A stretch of 64,000 bases of DNA from JAHQVK01 sp036788295. GTDB lineage: Bacteria > Myxococcota > Kuafuiibacteriia > Kuafuiibacteriales > Kuafuiibacteriaceae. The position numbers and the translations under genes are program-made. The notes beneath the pieces were generated by a model. It searched no databases, had not been told where the DNA came from, and worked only from the letters and a program-made list of their open reading frames with translations. The DNA lies in NCBI GenBank assembly GCA_036788295.1, contig DAIQNR010000008.1, forward strand, positions 53,393 through 117,392, written 5' to 3'. Below, one piece after another: positions 1 through 8,613 of this stretch (its first letter is position 1; each line of letters opens with the position of its first letter).

Positions 1-39
1 ACGGAAGCCGGTTCGCCGGTCGTGGAGTACCCTTCGATC

Positions 40-903
40 ATGTCGGTGCTGACCGAGCTCGTGGAGCTGCTGCGACTCGAGCGACTCGAAGTGAACCTGT
101 TTCGAGGCCAGAGCCAAAATCTCGGGTGGGGGCGGGTGTTTGGCGGGCAGGTGCTCGGGCAGGCGCTGTCGGCGGCGGTCCAGACCGTCCCCGAGGACCG
201 CTCGGTCCACAGCCTGCACGCCTACTTTCTGCGCCCCGGCGACGTCGCCCTCCCGATCATCTACGACGTGGACCGCATTCGGGACGGATCCTCGTTCACC
301 ACCCGGCGGGTGGTGGCGGTCCAGAAGGGCCGCCCGATCCTGAACCTCGCCGCCTCGTTTCAGGTGGAGGAGCCCGGCTACGAGTACCAGGTCGAGATGC
401 CCGACGTGCCCCCGCCCGAGGCCCTCGAATCCGATGCCGACCACGCCCTGCGCATCGCCGACCGCATCCCCCCTGCGTTTCGCCAGATCGCGCTCGCCGA
501 GCGGCCGATCGAGACCCGCCCGGTCGAGCCCTACGACCCGTTTGCTCCGAAGGAGAGTCCGCCCCGGCGCTGCATCTGGTACCGGGCGCGGGGTTCGCTC
601 CCCGATGAACCAGCGCTGCATCGCTACCTCTTGGCCTACGCCTCGGACTTCCACTTCCTCGGCACCTCGCTGCAGGTCCACGGGACCAGCTGGCTGAGCC
701 CGAACATGCAGGTCGCGAGCCTCGACCACGCGATGTGGTTTCACCGAGACCTGCGCCTCGACGATTGGCTCCTGTACGTCATCGAGAGCCCGAGCACCGG
801 AGGTGCCCGCGGGCTCGTTCGCGGTGAGTTCTTCTCCCGGGATGGTCGGCTGGTGGCCTCCACCATGCAGGAGGGGCTGATTCGCCGCCGGAGCCCGGCA
901 TGA
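40..903 (+). CDS. tesB: Acyl-CoA thioesterase II (TesB)
   Basis: Hydrolyses acyl-CoA to free fatty acid and CoA in the cytoplasm. The 287-residue protein matches the TesB double-hotdog family almost end to end. The N-terminal block (NLFRGQSQNLGWGRVFGGQV, near residue 18) and the central YFLRPGD block are typical. The catalytic Asp is in LDHAMWFHR (about D229) and the Gln in the C-terminal MQEG block (about Q277). The length equals that of E. coli TesB. An in-frame GTG lies 18 bases upstream at 22, but the ATG at 40 reproduces the family N-terminus. The stop overlaps the next gene's start by 4 bases (ATGA), so the two are probably cotranscribed. A promoter may lie before the window. Confidence 0.95.
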   Translation: MSVLTELVELLRLERLEVNLFRGQSQNLGWGRVFGGQVLGQALSAAVQTVPEDRSVHSLHAYFLRPGDVALPIIYDVDRIRDGSSFTTRRVVAVQKGRPILNLAASFQVEEPGYEYQVEMPDVPPPEALESDADHALRIADRIPPAFRQIALAERPIETRPVEPYDPFAPKESPPRRCIWYRARGSLPDEPALHRYLLAYASDFHFLGTSLQVHGTSWLSPNMQVASLDHAMWFHRDLRLDDWLLYVIESPSTGGARGLVRGEFFSRDGRLVASTMQEGLIRRRSPA

Positions 904-1856
904 CCGAAGCCCATGGGCGGACGAGCCTGACCGCGGATGGGGTCCGGCTCGACCTCGCCGTCCTGGAGCCGATCCGCCCCGCAACTGGGGTTGCCCTGCT
1001 GGTTCACGGGTTCTCACAGAACCGCGCCGCGTTTCTCCGAGGCCGGCTCCCGGAGGCGCTCGTCGCCCGAGGCCTCACGGTCGTCGTCGGGGAGCTTCGT
1101 GGGCACGGCCGGTCGGAGCGGCCGAGCCGGTGGACGGTCGAGGACCACCTCCGCCTCGATCTGCCGTGCCTCGCCGCCGCGGCCGCCGAGCTCGGCCCGG
1201 GGCCGCCTCACCTCATCGCGCACTCGATGGGGGGGATGCTCGGCTACGCCTCGCTCGCTGGGCCGCTCTCGTGGTCGTCGTTGATCGCGCTCGGTGCCCC
1301 GCTGTCGCTGCACAGCTCGCCTCGGGCTTGGCTCGCCGCTCGACTGCTGGGCTGGTTGTCGCAGCGGTCCGGCGATCGGCGGCTGCCCGCGCCGCTGTTC
1401 GCTCCCCGCTTGCTCCCGGTGGACCGTCTGCTGTCTGCCCTCGCTGGTCCGCTGAGCGAACGTCGGGCCCGGTGGCTGCTCGCGGCGCTGCAGCGCGCGA
1501 TCGACCTCGCGAACCCGCTCGAGGCCGACCCTTCGGCCCTCCGCGCGGTGCTCAGGGCCAGCGACCCGGAGCCTATGGCCGTGCTCGAGGCGCTGGTCCC
1601 GCTCGCGCTCGGACCGGCCCGCTTCGCCGGGGTGGACCTCGAGCACGCGGTGCGGCGCGCCACCATCCCGGTGATCGCGGTGGTCGGAGGCCGGGATCTC
1701 TTCGCGCCGCCGTCGAGCGTCGCCGGGTTGACCAGCCCCGGGCACGCCGGACCTCGGAGGGTGGCGGTGCTCCCGGACGCCTCCCACGTCGACCTGCCGC
1801 TCGGGCCTCGGGCTGCGCACGTCATCCCCAAGCTGCTGCCCGAGATCCGCGGTTGA
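900..1856 (+). CDS. Alpha/beta-fold hydrolase (lysophospholipase/monoglyceride-lipase-like)
   Basis: This 318-residue serine hydrolase has the full alpha/beta-hydrolase pattern. An oxyanion-hole HG motif lies in LLVHGFSQNR near residue 35. The nucleophile elbow AHSMGG is near residue 105. A late Asp is in GGRDLFAPPS and the catalytic His in DASHVDL near the C-terminus. No signal peptide is visible, so it is probably cytoplasmic. Translational coupling to the TesB-type thioesterase suggests a role in acyl ester or lipid turnover. The substrate cannot be read from the sequence; lysophospholipase, monoglyceride lipase or esterase are all possible. Confidence 0.88.
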   Translation: MTEAHGRTSLTADGVRLDLAVLEPIRPATGVALLVHGFSQNRAAFLRGRLPEALVARGLTVVVGELRGHGRSERPSRWTVEDHLRLDLPCLAAAAAELGPGPPHLIAHSMGGMLGYASLAGPLSWSSLIALGAPLSLHSSPRAWLAARLLGWLSQRSGDRRLPAPLFAPRLLPVDRLLSALAGPLSERRARWLLAALQRAIDLANPLEADPSALRAVLRASDPEPMAVLEALVPLALGPARFAGVDLEHAVRRATIPVIAVVGGRDLFAPPSSVAGLTSPGHAGPRRVAVLPDASHVDLPLGPRAAHVIPKLLPEIRG

Positions 1857-1892
1857 CAGGCCGGTCGTGCGGCGCTACCCCACCGTTCGCCC

Positions 1893-1976
1893 GCGGAAGT
1901 GGCGGAACTGGTAGACGCGCAGGATTCAGGTTTCTGTGGGCTTACGCTCGTGGAGGTTCAAGTCCTCTCTTCCGCA
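1893..1976 (+). tRNA. tRNA-Leu (anticodon CAG)
   Basis: A class II tRNA folds cleanly here. The 7-bp acceptor stem GCGGAAG/CTTCCGC closes the molecule, with A as the discriminator. The D arm contains GGCGGAACTGGTAGACGC. The anticodon stem CAGGA/TTCTG holds the loop TTCAGGT (anticodon CAG). A long variable arm (TGGGCTTACGCTCG) and the T arm GGTTCAAGTCC follow. CCA is not encoded, so it must be added by the CCA-adding enzyme. It is closely similar to bacterial tRNA-Leu(CAG). Confidence 0.95.
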
Positions 1977-1978
1977 GC

Positions 1979-2016
1979 AACCCCGGTCTCGTTTTCGCGA
2001 GACCGGGGTTTTTTTT
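1979..2016 (+). terminator. Rho-independent terminator after tRNA-Leu
   Basis: A perfect 11-bp GC-rich stem (CCCCGGTCTCG, 1981-1991, with its complement at 1998-2008) encloses a 6-base loop and is followed by eight T residues. It begins directly behind the tRNA and ends 16 bases before the next gene's GTG start. This insulates that gene from tRNA transcription. Confidence 0.95.
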
Positions 2017-2032
2017 CGTCGATACTGGTCGG

Positions 2033-3748
2033 GTGCCCGGTCATCCCCGAAAGATCGGTCGGTTTGTCCTCGTCCACCCCCGCCCCGCCTCGGGCATGCT
2101 GAAGGCCTGGGTGGCCGTGGCCCCCGGGGAGCCGGAGCCGGTGCTGCTCGAGCACCTTCACCCTGATCTCGCAGAGCACCCGACCGCGCTCGGGCGGTTT
2201 CGCCGGCGCGCGATGTTGGCCGGCCGGCTTCAGCACCCGAACGTCCTGAAGACGCTCGGTCACGAGGAGGCGGACGGCCAGCTCGTCGTGCTGTCCGAGC
2301 TGTGCTTCGGGGTGGGGCTGCACCGGGTCATCGAGCGGGCCCAGGGAGGGGTCCCGGTCCCGATCTTCGCTTCGGTGGCCCGCCGCCTGCTTCGGGCGCT
2401 CGTGCACGCGCACGAGGCGAAAGACGCGAGCGGCAAGCCCCTGGGCCTCATCCACCGCCACCTCGCCGCTCCGAGCGTGCAGATGGGATTTGCCGGAGAG
2501 GTGAAGCTCGGGGACTTCACCCTCGCCCTGGCCGATGTCGGATCGTTTCGCACCGCGGCGGGCATGGCGGTCGGGACGGTGGGGGCGATGTCCCCCGAAC
2601 AGGTCCGCGGCCAGAGCCTCGACCCCCGCAGCGACCTCTACGCCGTCTCCACCCTGTTGTACGAGCTGCTCACGGGGGTGCCGCTGGTGCCGGCGGGGCC
2701 GCGCATCGAGATGCTGCGGGCGGTCGCGGAGGCGCCGGCGCCGCCCATCGATCGCCCCGATTTGCCTCCGGAGGTGGCCGAGGCGGTCGCCCGAGGCCTA
2801 GAGAAGGCGCCCGATCACCGGTTCTCGAGCGCGCGCTCCTACCTCGGCGCGTTGGAGGCGGCGCTCGGCCCTCCGGACGGAAACGAGCGCGACACCCTGT
2901 CCGCGTTCGTGCGCTCGCTTCTGCCCGACGAGGAGCAGTCAGCTCTCGATGAGCTGGGGAAGCTTCGAGCGGCGATGGCGACCCTGCCTTCGGCCCGAGC
3001 GCCGAGCGCGCGGTCGAGGCCTCCGACCGCTCCGCGCCTCGACGACGAGCCGGAGGCGCCCGAGCCGTCGGTGATGACGATGCCCGGGGTGGCGGCGGCG
3101 CCGGATCCCGCCCGTCTCCCGGTCGTATCCTACGCCCTCGCCGCGCCGCCCCCGGCCCCGGAGCCTCCGGCGCCGAGAACCGGGGTCGCGGTGAAGGTCG
3201 CGGCGCTCGCAGCCGCGCTCGCGGTCGCCGGGGGGCTGGTCGCTCTGTCTTTTCGCCCCGATGCCCCGATGGTGGGGGCCGCGCCCCGCGCCCGGACGGA
3301 ATCGGTGAGGGCGGCCCCGCGGGCCGAGCCGGCGAGAGTCAGCGTGGAGGGTCGACAGGAGGCGCCTCGGGCCCGCGCTGACGACCGGCCACAGAGGCCT
3401 CCGGTCGCTCTCCCGAGCCGGTCGCGGCCGCCCGACGAAGGCCGTCTCCCGCCGGTTCCACCCCCGGCCCCATCGCCGAGCCCGCCCATGGCCCCATCGC
3501 CGACCGAACCCTCGTCGGCTCCTCCCCCGAGCTTGCCTCCCCAGGCCGTCGAGCTGCGGGCGGAGCTGACGCGGCTGCGGGTCGAACCGGACCCGCGGCG
3601 GTTCTACGCCGCCCACGCCCGGCTGACCGCGCTGGCCGCGGACCTCGAGCCGGCCGCCCATCGGCGGGCCCGGGCGCTGCTCGACGCCGCAGAGAGAGCC
3701 CAGGATCTGGACAACTTGGTCGGGGCCTTCGACGTCGTGTTCCGCTGA
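2033..3748 (+). CDS. Membrane-anchored Ser/Thr pseudokinase
   Basis: The first 260 or so residues follow the Hanks kinase fold, but every catalytic landmark is lost. The glycine loop is RPASGM. The ATP-anchoring Lys is Glu (VLLEHL, residue 40). HRD is HRH (near residue 143). DFG is DFT (near residue 161). The structural SPEQ and DLYAVSTLLYELLTG segments remain. An Ala/Pro-rich linker, a single membrane helix near residues 383-407, a long Pro-rich region and a short helical C-terminus follow. GTG 2033 is the first start after the terminator and restores the usual kinase N-terminus; ATG 2096 would cut into the N-lobe. It converges with an active kinase 2 bases away. Likely a scaffold or ligand sensor rather than an enzyme. 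Confidence 0.8.
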   Translation: MPGHPRKIGRFVLVHPRPASGMLKAWVAVAPGEPEPVLLEHLHPDLAEHPTALGRFRRRAMLAGRLQHPNVLKTLGHEEADGQLVVLSELCFGVGLHRVIERAQGGVPVPIFASVARRLLRALVHAHEAKDASGKPLGLIHRHLAAPSVQMGFAGEVKLGDFTLALADVGSFRTAAGMAVGTVGAMSPEQVRGQSLDPRSDLYAVSTLLYELLTGVPLVPAGPRIEMLRAVAEAPAPPIDRPDLPPEVAEAVARGLEKAPDHRFSSARSYLGALEAALGPPDGNERDTLSAFVRSLLPDEEQSALDELGKLRAAMATLPSARAPSARSRPPTAPRLDDEPEAPEPSVMTMPGVAAAPDPARLPVVSYALAAPPPAPEPPAPRTGVAVKVAALAAALAVAGGLVALSFRPDAPMVGAAPRARTESVRAAPRAEPARVSVEGRQEAPRARADDRPQRPPVALPSRSRPPDEGRLPPVPPPAPSPSPPMAPSPTEPSSAPPPSLPPQAVELRAELTRLRVEPDPRRFYAAHARLTALAADLEPAAHRRARALLDAAERAQDLDNLVGAFDVVFR

Positions 3749-3750
3749 GC

Positions 3751-4944
3751 TCAGCGAACCAGGACCAGCCACGCCAAGGAGGCGGCGACGGCGAGCAGCG
3801 CCGCGACCGCGAGCCACGGTCGCCGGCGACCCAGCGCCGCCAACTGCGCCGCGTCGAGATCCAGACCCTCATCCCTCCGGGGGGGCAGGGGCGGAATTCT
3901 GAGCACGTCGGCCGGCGCCGGGACGGCGGCGAAGCCGGGGGGCGACACCGATCCGGAGCTGCTCCACACGAGCGGCTCCCCTTCCTCGGGGCCGCCGTGA
4001 TCGATGACCGGGGTGGTGAGCGCCTCGTCGAGGACGAGCTTGCGGTCGGCCACCCACGCTCGCACCAGGGTCGCCCCTTCGGCCGGGTCGAGCCCGCAAG
4101 CCCGGGCGGCCTGCCCGAGCTCGGCGGCGAGCGCGAGCGCGTCCGCCGGCCGGTCGGCCGGGGAGCAGGCCAGGCCGCGAAGGATCACGTCGATCACCGG
4201 CGCCGGCAGCTTCGAGGCGAGCTCGGAGGGGATCTCGGGGGGATCGAAGTCGGTGCGGAGCAGCTCCTTCATGCCGTGCAGCGGCGGCCAGGGGTGGCGC
4301 CCGCAGAACAGCTCGAACAACACCACCGACGCCGAGAAGACGTCGGCTCGGGCGTCGATGTATTCGGCTCGTCGGTGCTCCGGCGCCATGTAGCGGCCGG
4401 TCCCGATCACCTGCCCGGGCAGGGTGAGGGCAGGCCCGGCCACATCTTTTGCGATCCCGAAGTCGATGATCACGGGCTCGCCTTGCAGGTCGAGGATGAC
4501 GTTGGCTGGCGTCACGTCTCGGTGGAGCATCGGGCGCAGGCGGCCGTCGTCGCCCATCACCCGGTGCATCGTGGAGAGGCCCCCGGCGAGCCCGGCCCCG
4601 ACGTGCAGGGCCGCGGCGGCCGGCAACCGGGCCCCCTCGGCGAAGGCCTTCTCGAGCAGCCGATGGAGGCTGTGGCCCCGGGCTTGGTCCATCACGATGT
4701 AGTGGCAGTCGCCCACCCTCCCGAACTCGCGGAACCGAGCGAGGTTTCGATGGGCCAGCCGGGAAGCGACCTGCGCTTCGAGCACGAAGCGGCGCAGGAA
4801 CTGGGCCGAGCCGGCGTGGTCGGGGCGGATCCGCTTGAGCACGAGCGGGCTCGGATCGCCACTTCGCCGGGCCAGGAAGGCCTCCGCCATGCCCCCCCGC
4901 CCGAGCAGCCGCTCGAGGACGAAAGGTCCGAACCGAGCGCTCAC
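3751..4944 (-). CDS. Ser/Thr protein kinase with C-terminal membrane anchor
   Basis: A 397-residue Hanks-type kinase with all catalytic motifs present: glycine loop GRGGMAEAF, Lys37 in LVLKRI, HRDVTPANV near residue 140, DFGIAK, and APEH. After a linker, a single hydrophobic helix (LAVAALLAVAASLAWLVLV) ends the protein, giving a tail-anchored cytoplasmic kinase. Translation starts at GTG. The gene faces the pseudokinase with only 2 bases between stops, so the two are not cotranscribed but may act together. No PASTA or other sensor domain is seen. Confidence 0.92.
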   Translation of the reverse strand: MSARFGPFVLERLLGRGGMAEAFLARRSGDPSPLVLKRIRPDHAGSAQFLRRFVLEAQVASRLAHRNLARFREFGRVGDCHYIVMDQARGHSLHRLLEKAFAEGARLPAAAALHVGAGLAGGLSTMHRVMGDDGRLRPMLHRDVTPANVILDLQGEPVIIDFGIAKDVAGPALTLPGQVIGTGRYMAPEHRRAEYIDARADVFSASVVLFELFCGRHPWPPLHGMKELLRTDFDPPEIPSELASKLPAPVIDVILRGLACSPADRPADALALAAELGQAARACGLDPAEGATLVRAWVADRKLVLDEALTTPVIDHGGPEEGEPLVWSSSGSVSPPGFAAVPAPADVLRIPPLPPRRDEGLDLDAAQLAALGRRRPWLAVAALLAVAASLAWLVLVR

Positions 4945-4984
4945 CGCAGGAACCTACTCTTCGCTGGCGCCACCGCGAAGTCCG

Positions 4985-5035
4985 TAGAGCACTGAACGGC
5001 GTGGGTCGATGGCCCAGGCGCCTTGCGAAGCGGTT
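4985..5035. repeat. Possible diverged copy of the dispersed intergenic repeat
   Basis: The stretch starting tagagcactgaacgg, with a following cccaggc block, resembles the copy at 63949-64000 in the same orientation (tagagcaccga.cgg ... cccaggc). Identity is partial and it was found by eye, so this is a weak call. It sits in the 112-base gap between the kinase start and the small lipoprotein gene. Confidence 0.35.
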
Positions 5036-5056
5036 CGGCGCTCTCGGCGGCGGCCG

Positions 5057-5440
5057 TCACCGCATCGAGAGGGTGATGACCTGCTCCGGCGACTGTAGGC
5101 CGGTGTGCGCATAGACATCGCAACCGATCTGAATGGGCTGGGCGGACTCGTCGAGGGCGACGACCACCACCTGCATCTCGCTGAGCTCGGCACCGGTGAG
5201 CTCGATCCGGCGCGCCTCTCCGCGCACCCAGCGGGCGGATTCCACCGCGGGCAGCGCGAGCGCGTCGGAGGGCTCGAGCGAGCGACACGGTGGGACCTCC
5301 CCCGGCTCGAAGATCCGGAACTCGACGACGGCCGCGGTGACGGCGAGCCCGATGAGCTCGATCTCCAGCGCGCGAAGCAGCAAGGCCGGCTCTGCGCATG
5401 CAGCGAGGGCGGCGAGGGCGAGCGACCGGATCACGGCCAC
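5057..5440 (-). CDS. Small predicted lipoprotein, unknown function
   Basis: This 127-residue protein begins with a short hydrophobic signal ending in ALAACAEP, which fits a lipobox cleaved before Cys near residue 15. The rest is a small mixed domain rich in beta-prone segments with no family I recognise. The start is GTG; a second GTG two codons later is equally good. Codon use matches its neighbours. It lies between the kinase gene and the divergent short-chain dehydrogenase and shares no obvious operon. Confidence 0.55.
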   Translation of the reverse strand: MAVIRSLALAALAACAEPALLLRALEIELIGLAVTAAVVEFRIFEPGEVPPCRSLEPSDALALPAVESARWVRGEARRIELTGAELSEMQVVVVALDESAQPIQIGCDVYAHTGLQSPEQVITLSMR

Positions 5441-5488
5441 AGGATAGCAGCAACTCCTGGCGCTTGCCTGGGCTGCACGCCCGGTCTA

Positions 5489-5499
5489 TTGCAGTGCAA
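5489..5499. promoter_or_regulatory. Small palindrome before the SDR start codon
   Basis: The sequence TTGCA-G-TGCAA forms a perfect 5-bp dyad three bases before the ATG of the short-chain dehydrogenase. It could be a repressor half-site or a chance palindrome. No regulator gene sits next to it. Confidence 0.25.
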
Positions 5500-5501
5500 C
5501 A

Positions 5502-6266
5502 ATGAAGCTCTCCGATGCCAGAATCATCGTCACCGGCGCCGCCCAGGGCATGGGCCGCCACTTCGCCCTCCGGCTCGCCGAGCACGGGGCCCACATCGCC
5601 GCCGGCGACGTGAACGAGACCGGGCTCGCCGAGCTGGTGGAGGCGGCGGCGCCGCTCGCTGGCAAGATCCACGCCCGCCGGCTCGACGTCTCCGACCCGC
5701 GCGACTGCGAGTCCTTCGTCGAGTTCGCCCACGGGGCGATGGGCGGGCTCAACGGTCTCGTCAACAACGCTGGCATCCTCCGAGACGGGCTGCTCGTGAA
5801 GAAGGACCGGACCACCGGGCAGGTCGTCAAGTTGAGCGAGGCAGCCTGGCAGGCGGTCATCGACGTCAACCTCACCGGCGCGACGTACATGGTTCGCGAC
5901 ACGGTGGCGAAGATGGTCGAAACCGAGACCGGCGGCGTGATCGTCAACATGTCCTCGATCGCCAGGCATGGAAACCGTGGGCAGTCCAACTATTCGGCGG
6001 CGAAGGCGGCGCTCGCCGCCAACACCCGGACCTGGTCGCTCGAGTTCCAGAAGTTTGGCATTCGCGTCGGCGCGGTCGCACCGGGGATGATCGAGACCCC
6101 GATGACCGCCGGAATGAACCAAAAGGCGCTCGACCACTGGGTCACGCAGATCCCGGTGGGGCGGATCGGGGTGCCGGAAGACATCTTCGTCGCGATCAAG
6201 TTCGTCATCGAGTGCGAATACTTCAACGGGCGCACCATCGACGTGGACGGCGGTCTATCGTTCTGA
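5502..6266 (+). CDS. Short-chain dehydrogenase/reductase (SDR)
   Basis: A classical SDR of 254 residues. The cofactor loop TGAAQGMG starts at residue 11. NNAG lies near residue 88. The catalytic Ser is in NMSSIARHG, with Tyr164 and Lys168 in NYSAAK. The C-terminus DVDGGLSF is typical of FabG-like members. It oxidises or reduces a hydroxyl/keto group with NAD(P)H; the substrate is unknown. It stands alone and no acyl-carrier or polyketide genes are adjacent. Confidence 0.93.
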   Translation: MKLSDARIIVTGAAQGMGRHFALRLAEHGAHIAAGDVNETGLAELVEAAAPLAGKIHARRLDVSDPRDCESFVEFAHGAMGGLNGLVNNAGILRDGLLVKKDRTTGQVVKLSEAAWQAVIDVNLTGATYMVRDTVAKMVETETGGVIVNMSSIARHGNRGQSNYSAAKAALAANTRTWSLEFQKFGIRVGAVAPGMIETPMTAGMNQKALDHWVTQIPVGRIGVPEDIFVAIKFVIECEYFNGRTIDVDGGLSF

Positions 6267-6350
6267 CTTTGGTCGAATCTCATCGCTCCGGTCCAATCTC
6301 ATCGCACCGCTTGGATTCAGCGCTCCTTTGGGCTCAGGGCTCCTTCGGGT
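6267..6350. repeat. Short direct repeats in a convergent gap
   Basis: The gap between the SDR and the peroxidase contains two copies of a 16-base motif (ggtcSaatctcatcgc) about 18 bases apart. Two related copies of a gctccttygggytcag motif follow. No clear terminator hairpin was seen. Confidence 0.4.
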
Positions 6351-7481
6351 TCAGCGGTACGGGTCCGCGTGGGCCGGGTTCTCCAAGAAGGCTTGGTCGG
6401 TCAGGCTCGTCAAAAACGCGATCATCGCCTCGCGCTCCTCGGGGAGCATTCGAAACCCAGTCACGAAGCCCGATTTCAGGAAACTTCGGCGGCCGTCCCC
6501 CGCGTCCGGTCCGTCTTCGATGAGGCGGCCGCCCCGCGCGTAGTGGTCGATCGCCGCCTCGAGGGTGGCAACCGAGCCATCGTGCATGTAGGGCGCGCTC
6601 ACGGCCACGTTTCTGAGGGATGGAGCCCGAAACCGGCCCATGTCCGCGAGCTGCCCGGAGATCTCCATGAGCCCCCGGTCCCGCTCCGGGTACGCGCCCC
6701 TCCCGTCCACGTTGTACAGGCCGATGTTGTGAAACGCGGTGGCGGAGAAGCTCGAGTTGGCGTGCACGCTCGCTTCGGAGAAGTTGAAGCCGCCGTGGCA
6801 ATGAAAGCACTCGAAGCGCTCGCTGAAGAACAGCTCGAGCCCGAGCAGAGCGGACTCGGACAGCGCGGCCCGGTCTGAGGCCAAAAAGCGGTCGTACGGT
6901 GACCCGCCGGACAGGAGGCTCCGCTGAAACGCGGCGAGCGCCTCGACGACGCGCCGAAGCGTGAACGGCTCTGGGTCGTCGGGCCAAGCGGAAGAGAACC
7001 CGTCCCGGTACCGGGCTTCGGCCTCGAGCCGCGGGCCGATCTCAGCTTCGGACAGACCCAGCTCGAGCGGGTGGGTTTGCAGCAACGGTCCCATCGCGTG
7101 GTCCTCGAGCCGCGTGAGCCCCGGGTTGGCCCAGGTGAGGGAAGAGTTGTAGGCCACGTTGGCGAGCCCGGGCGCGTTTCGACGGGTCGACTCGCCGGTC
7201 GCGCCTTCTGAGCGGGGCCGGCCGTCGGCGAAGGCCCGGGCCGGCTCGTGGCAGCCGGCGCAGGCGAGGCTGCGGTTTCCGGACAGGAGCGGGTCGAAGA
7301 ACAGGAGCCGGCCGAGCGCGACCTTCTCCTCGGTCATCGGGTTGTCCTCGGGTACCGGAGGCTCGGGAAACCCTGGAGGGAGCTGCCACTGCCACGGGGT
7401 GGGCAGGGCCGGCTCTGGGCCGCATCCAGCCTCCGCCAAGAAGGAAACGAGGCCGAGCGCGCAGAGGCCGGCCGAGCCCAT
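6351..7481 (-). CDS. Diheme cytochrome c peroxidase (CcpA/MauG family)
   Basis: A periplasmic diheme protein of 376 residues. It has a hydrophobic N-terminal signal ending near FLAEAGC, possibly a lipoprotein although the -3 residue is Glu. Two CxxCH heme sites follow: CAGCH near residue 73 and CFHCH near residue 222. The blocks ALGRLLFFDPLLSGN, TRRNAPGLANVAYN, PSLRNVAVSAPYMHDGS and ALIDHYARGG-type are characteristic of bacterial cytochrome c peroxidases, which reduce hydrogen peroxide with electrons from small cytochromes. MauG-like modification activity cannot be excluded. The ATG at 7481 gives a proper signal; further upstream the frame would run into the divergent gene. Confidence 0.9.
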   Translation of the reverse strand: MGSAGLCALGLVSFLAEAGCGPEPALPTPWQWQLPPGFPEPPVPEDNPMTEEKVALGRLLFFDPLLSGNRSLACAGCHEPARAFADGRPRSEGATGESTRRNAPGLANVAYNSSLTWANPGLTRLEDHAMGPLLQTHPLELGLSEAEIGPRLEAEARYRDGFSSAWPDDPEPFTLRRVVEALAAFQRSLLSGGSPYDRFLASDRAALSESALLGLELFFSERFECFHCHGGFNFSEASVHANSSFSATAFHNIGLYNVDGRGAYPERDRGLMEISGQLADMGRFRAPSLRNVAVSAPYMHDGSVATLEAAIDHYARGGRLIEDGPDAGDGRRSFLKSGFVTGFRMLPEEREAMIAFLTSLTDQAFLENPAHADPYR

Positions 7482-7605
7482 CCTTTGGGGCCGATTCACT
7501 CGGGGCCGATTCCCGGGGGGTGGAATCATCGAAGCCGAGACTTGGCCGAGCGGTGCCCACCGCGCAAGCACGGGTCGGCGCTCCGGGCTTTGGGATCTTG
7601 CCGTT

Positions 7606-8613
7606 GTGTGCTCTTTTGCCCCGGTGCGGTTCGGGAGGGAGACGGCGGGGGCGAGCATCGGCCTCGCCGTGGCGCTGTCTGCGTCGCTCGCGGCGGCCCA
7701 CGGAGGCACCGAAGCCTCCGCGTTCCTGCTCGACCCGGACCGCCCCGGCGTGGTGGCGGACTCCGAGTTTCGGTTTCGGTGGTTCGACGCCAGCGACCTC
7801 GGCATCGCCACCGCCAGCACCACCCACAGCTTCTATTATAGTCAGCGCTTTCCCGCGCCGTGGCCGATCTTCCGGGTTCCGGACGACCTCGAGGGCACCC
7901 CGATCCTCGAGGACTGGCCGGAGCGGGACCCCACCAACGCGCACACCTGGGATACCTCCGAGGTCCCGGCGGGCGCCTACTGGCTGTGGTCGATCGCCGA
8001 CGACCCGGACCTCGAGATCCCCGCAGCAACCATCGTGTTTTCCCCGTACCCGCTCATCGTGGCCCGCCCGGGCGACCCGCTCCACCCGTTCGTCGTCCTG
8101 AAGAATCCGGACAGCCCGGCCGAGTTCGCGGAGGGCGACCGCTACCGCGTCCGCTACACCGCCTTCGACCCGGACGGCAGCGGCCGGGTGACAATCGACC
8201 GCGCGCTCGAAGGGACGCAGGACTTTGCCCTCGTCGCCGAAGGGCTCGAGGCGGCGCTCGACGGCGGTCTCGACCTCGACACCTCCGACTGGCCGGTGGG
8301 GAACTGGGTGATTCGGGCTCGCATCGAGGACGACCGAGGCCTCCAGTTTTCGACGTTCGCTCGGTTCACGCTGCTCGTGGCCCGGCGCGCTCCGCCGAGC
8401 CCAGCCGACGCCGGGCGCCCCCAAGACGCTGGGCGGCCCCAAGACGCCGGCGTTCTCGACGCTGGCTTCGTGGACCGCGGCCCCGGGGAGTCTTCGGGCT
8501 GTTCGACCAGCGGCAACGGTTTGTTTCTGTCATGGATTTTTCTTTTCTTCATCGCCGGGCGCCAGCGCCCGGTCCAACCTGGTACGAGATGTAGCCCATG
8601 CTCACGTCGTTGA
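7606..8613 (+). CDS. Secreted surface protein with MYXO-CTERM-like sorting tail
   Basis: This 335-residue protein has an N-terminal signal (IGLAVALSASLAAAHGG) and a beta-rich body with PLIVARPG and FDPDGSGRVTI segments. A Pro/Ala/Asp-rich linker repeats RPQDAG. The end has a Cys (SSGCS), a hydrophobic helix (LFLSWIFLFFIAG) and basic residues, which is the layout of the MYXO-CTERM surface-anchoring signal. I recognise no enzymatic domain. Starts at GTG 7606 or GTG 7624 are both possible. Its 3' end overlaps the next gene by 16 bases. An inverted repeat (8555-8572) lies inside the tail-coding part. Confidence 0.7.
   Translation: MCSFAPVRFGRETAGASIGLAVALSASLAAAHGGTEASAFLLDPDRPGVVADSEFRFRWFDASDLGIATASTTHSFYYSQRFPAPWPIFRVPDDLEGTPILEDWPERDPTNAHTWDTSEVPAGAYWLWSIADDPDLEIPAATIVFSPYPLIVARPGDPLHPFVVLKNPDSPAEFAEGDRYRVRYTAFDPDGSGRVTIDRALEGTQDFALVAEGLEAALDGGLDLDTSDWPVGNWVIRARIEDDRGLQFSTFARFTLLVARRAPPSPADAGRPQDAGRPQDAGVLDAGFVDRGPGESSGCSTSGNGLFLSWIFLFFIAGRQRPVQPGTRCSPCSRR

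Noticed and set aside
1130..2032. Open frame continuous with the pseudokinase reaching back through the hydrolase gene and the tRNA
   Set aside because: It crosses tRNA-Leu and a strong terminator and reads as Arg/Pro/Ala-rich shadow sequence. The kinase fold begins only after 2033.
4941..6137. Long minus-strand open frame across the kinase start, the lipoprotein and the SDR
   Set aside because: It is antisense to the SDR and in another frame from the lipoprotein. It has no domain and a composition typical of GC-rich shadows.
8555..8572. Inverted repeat CCGGGCGC-CA-GCGCCCGG as a terminator
   Set aside because: It lies inside the coding end of the MYXO-CTERM-like protein and no T-run follows.
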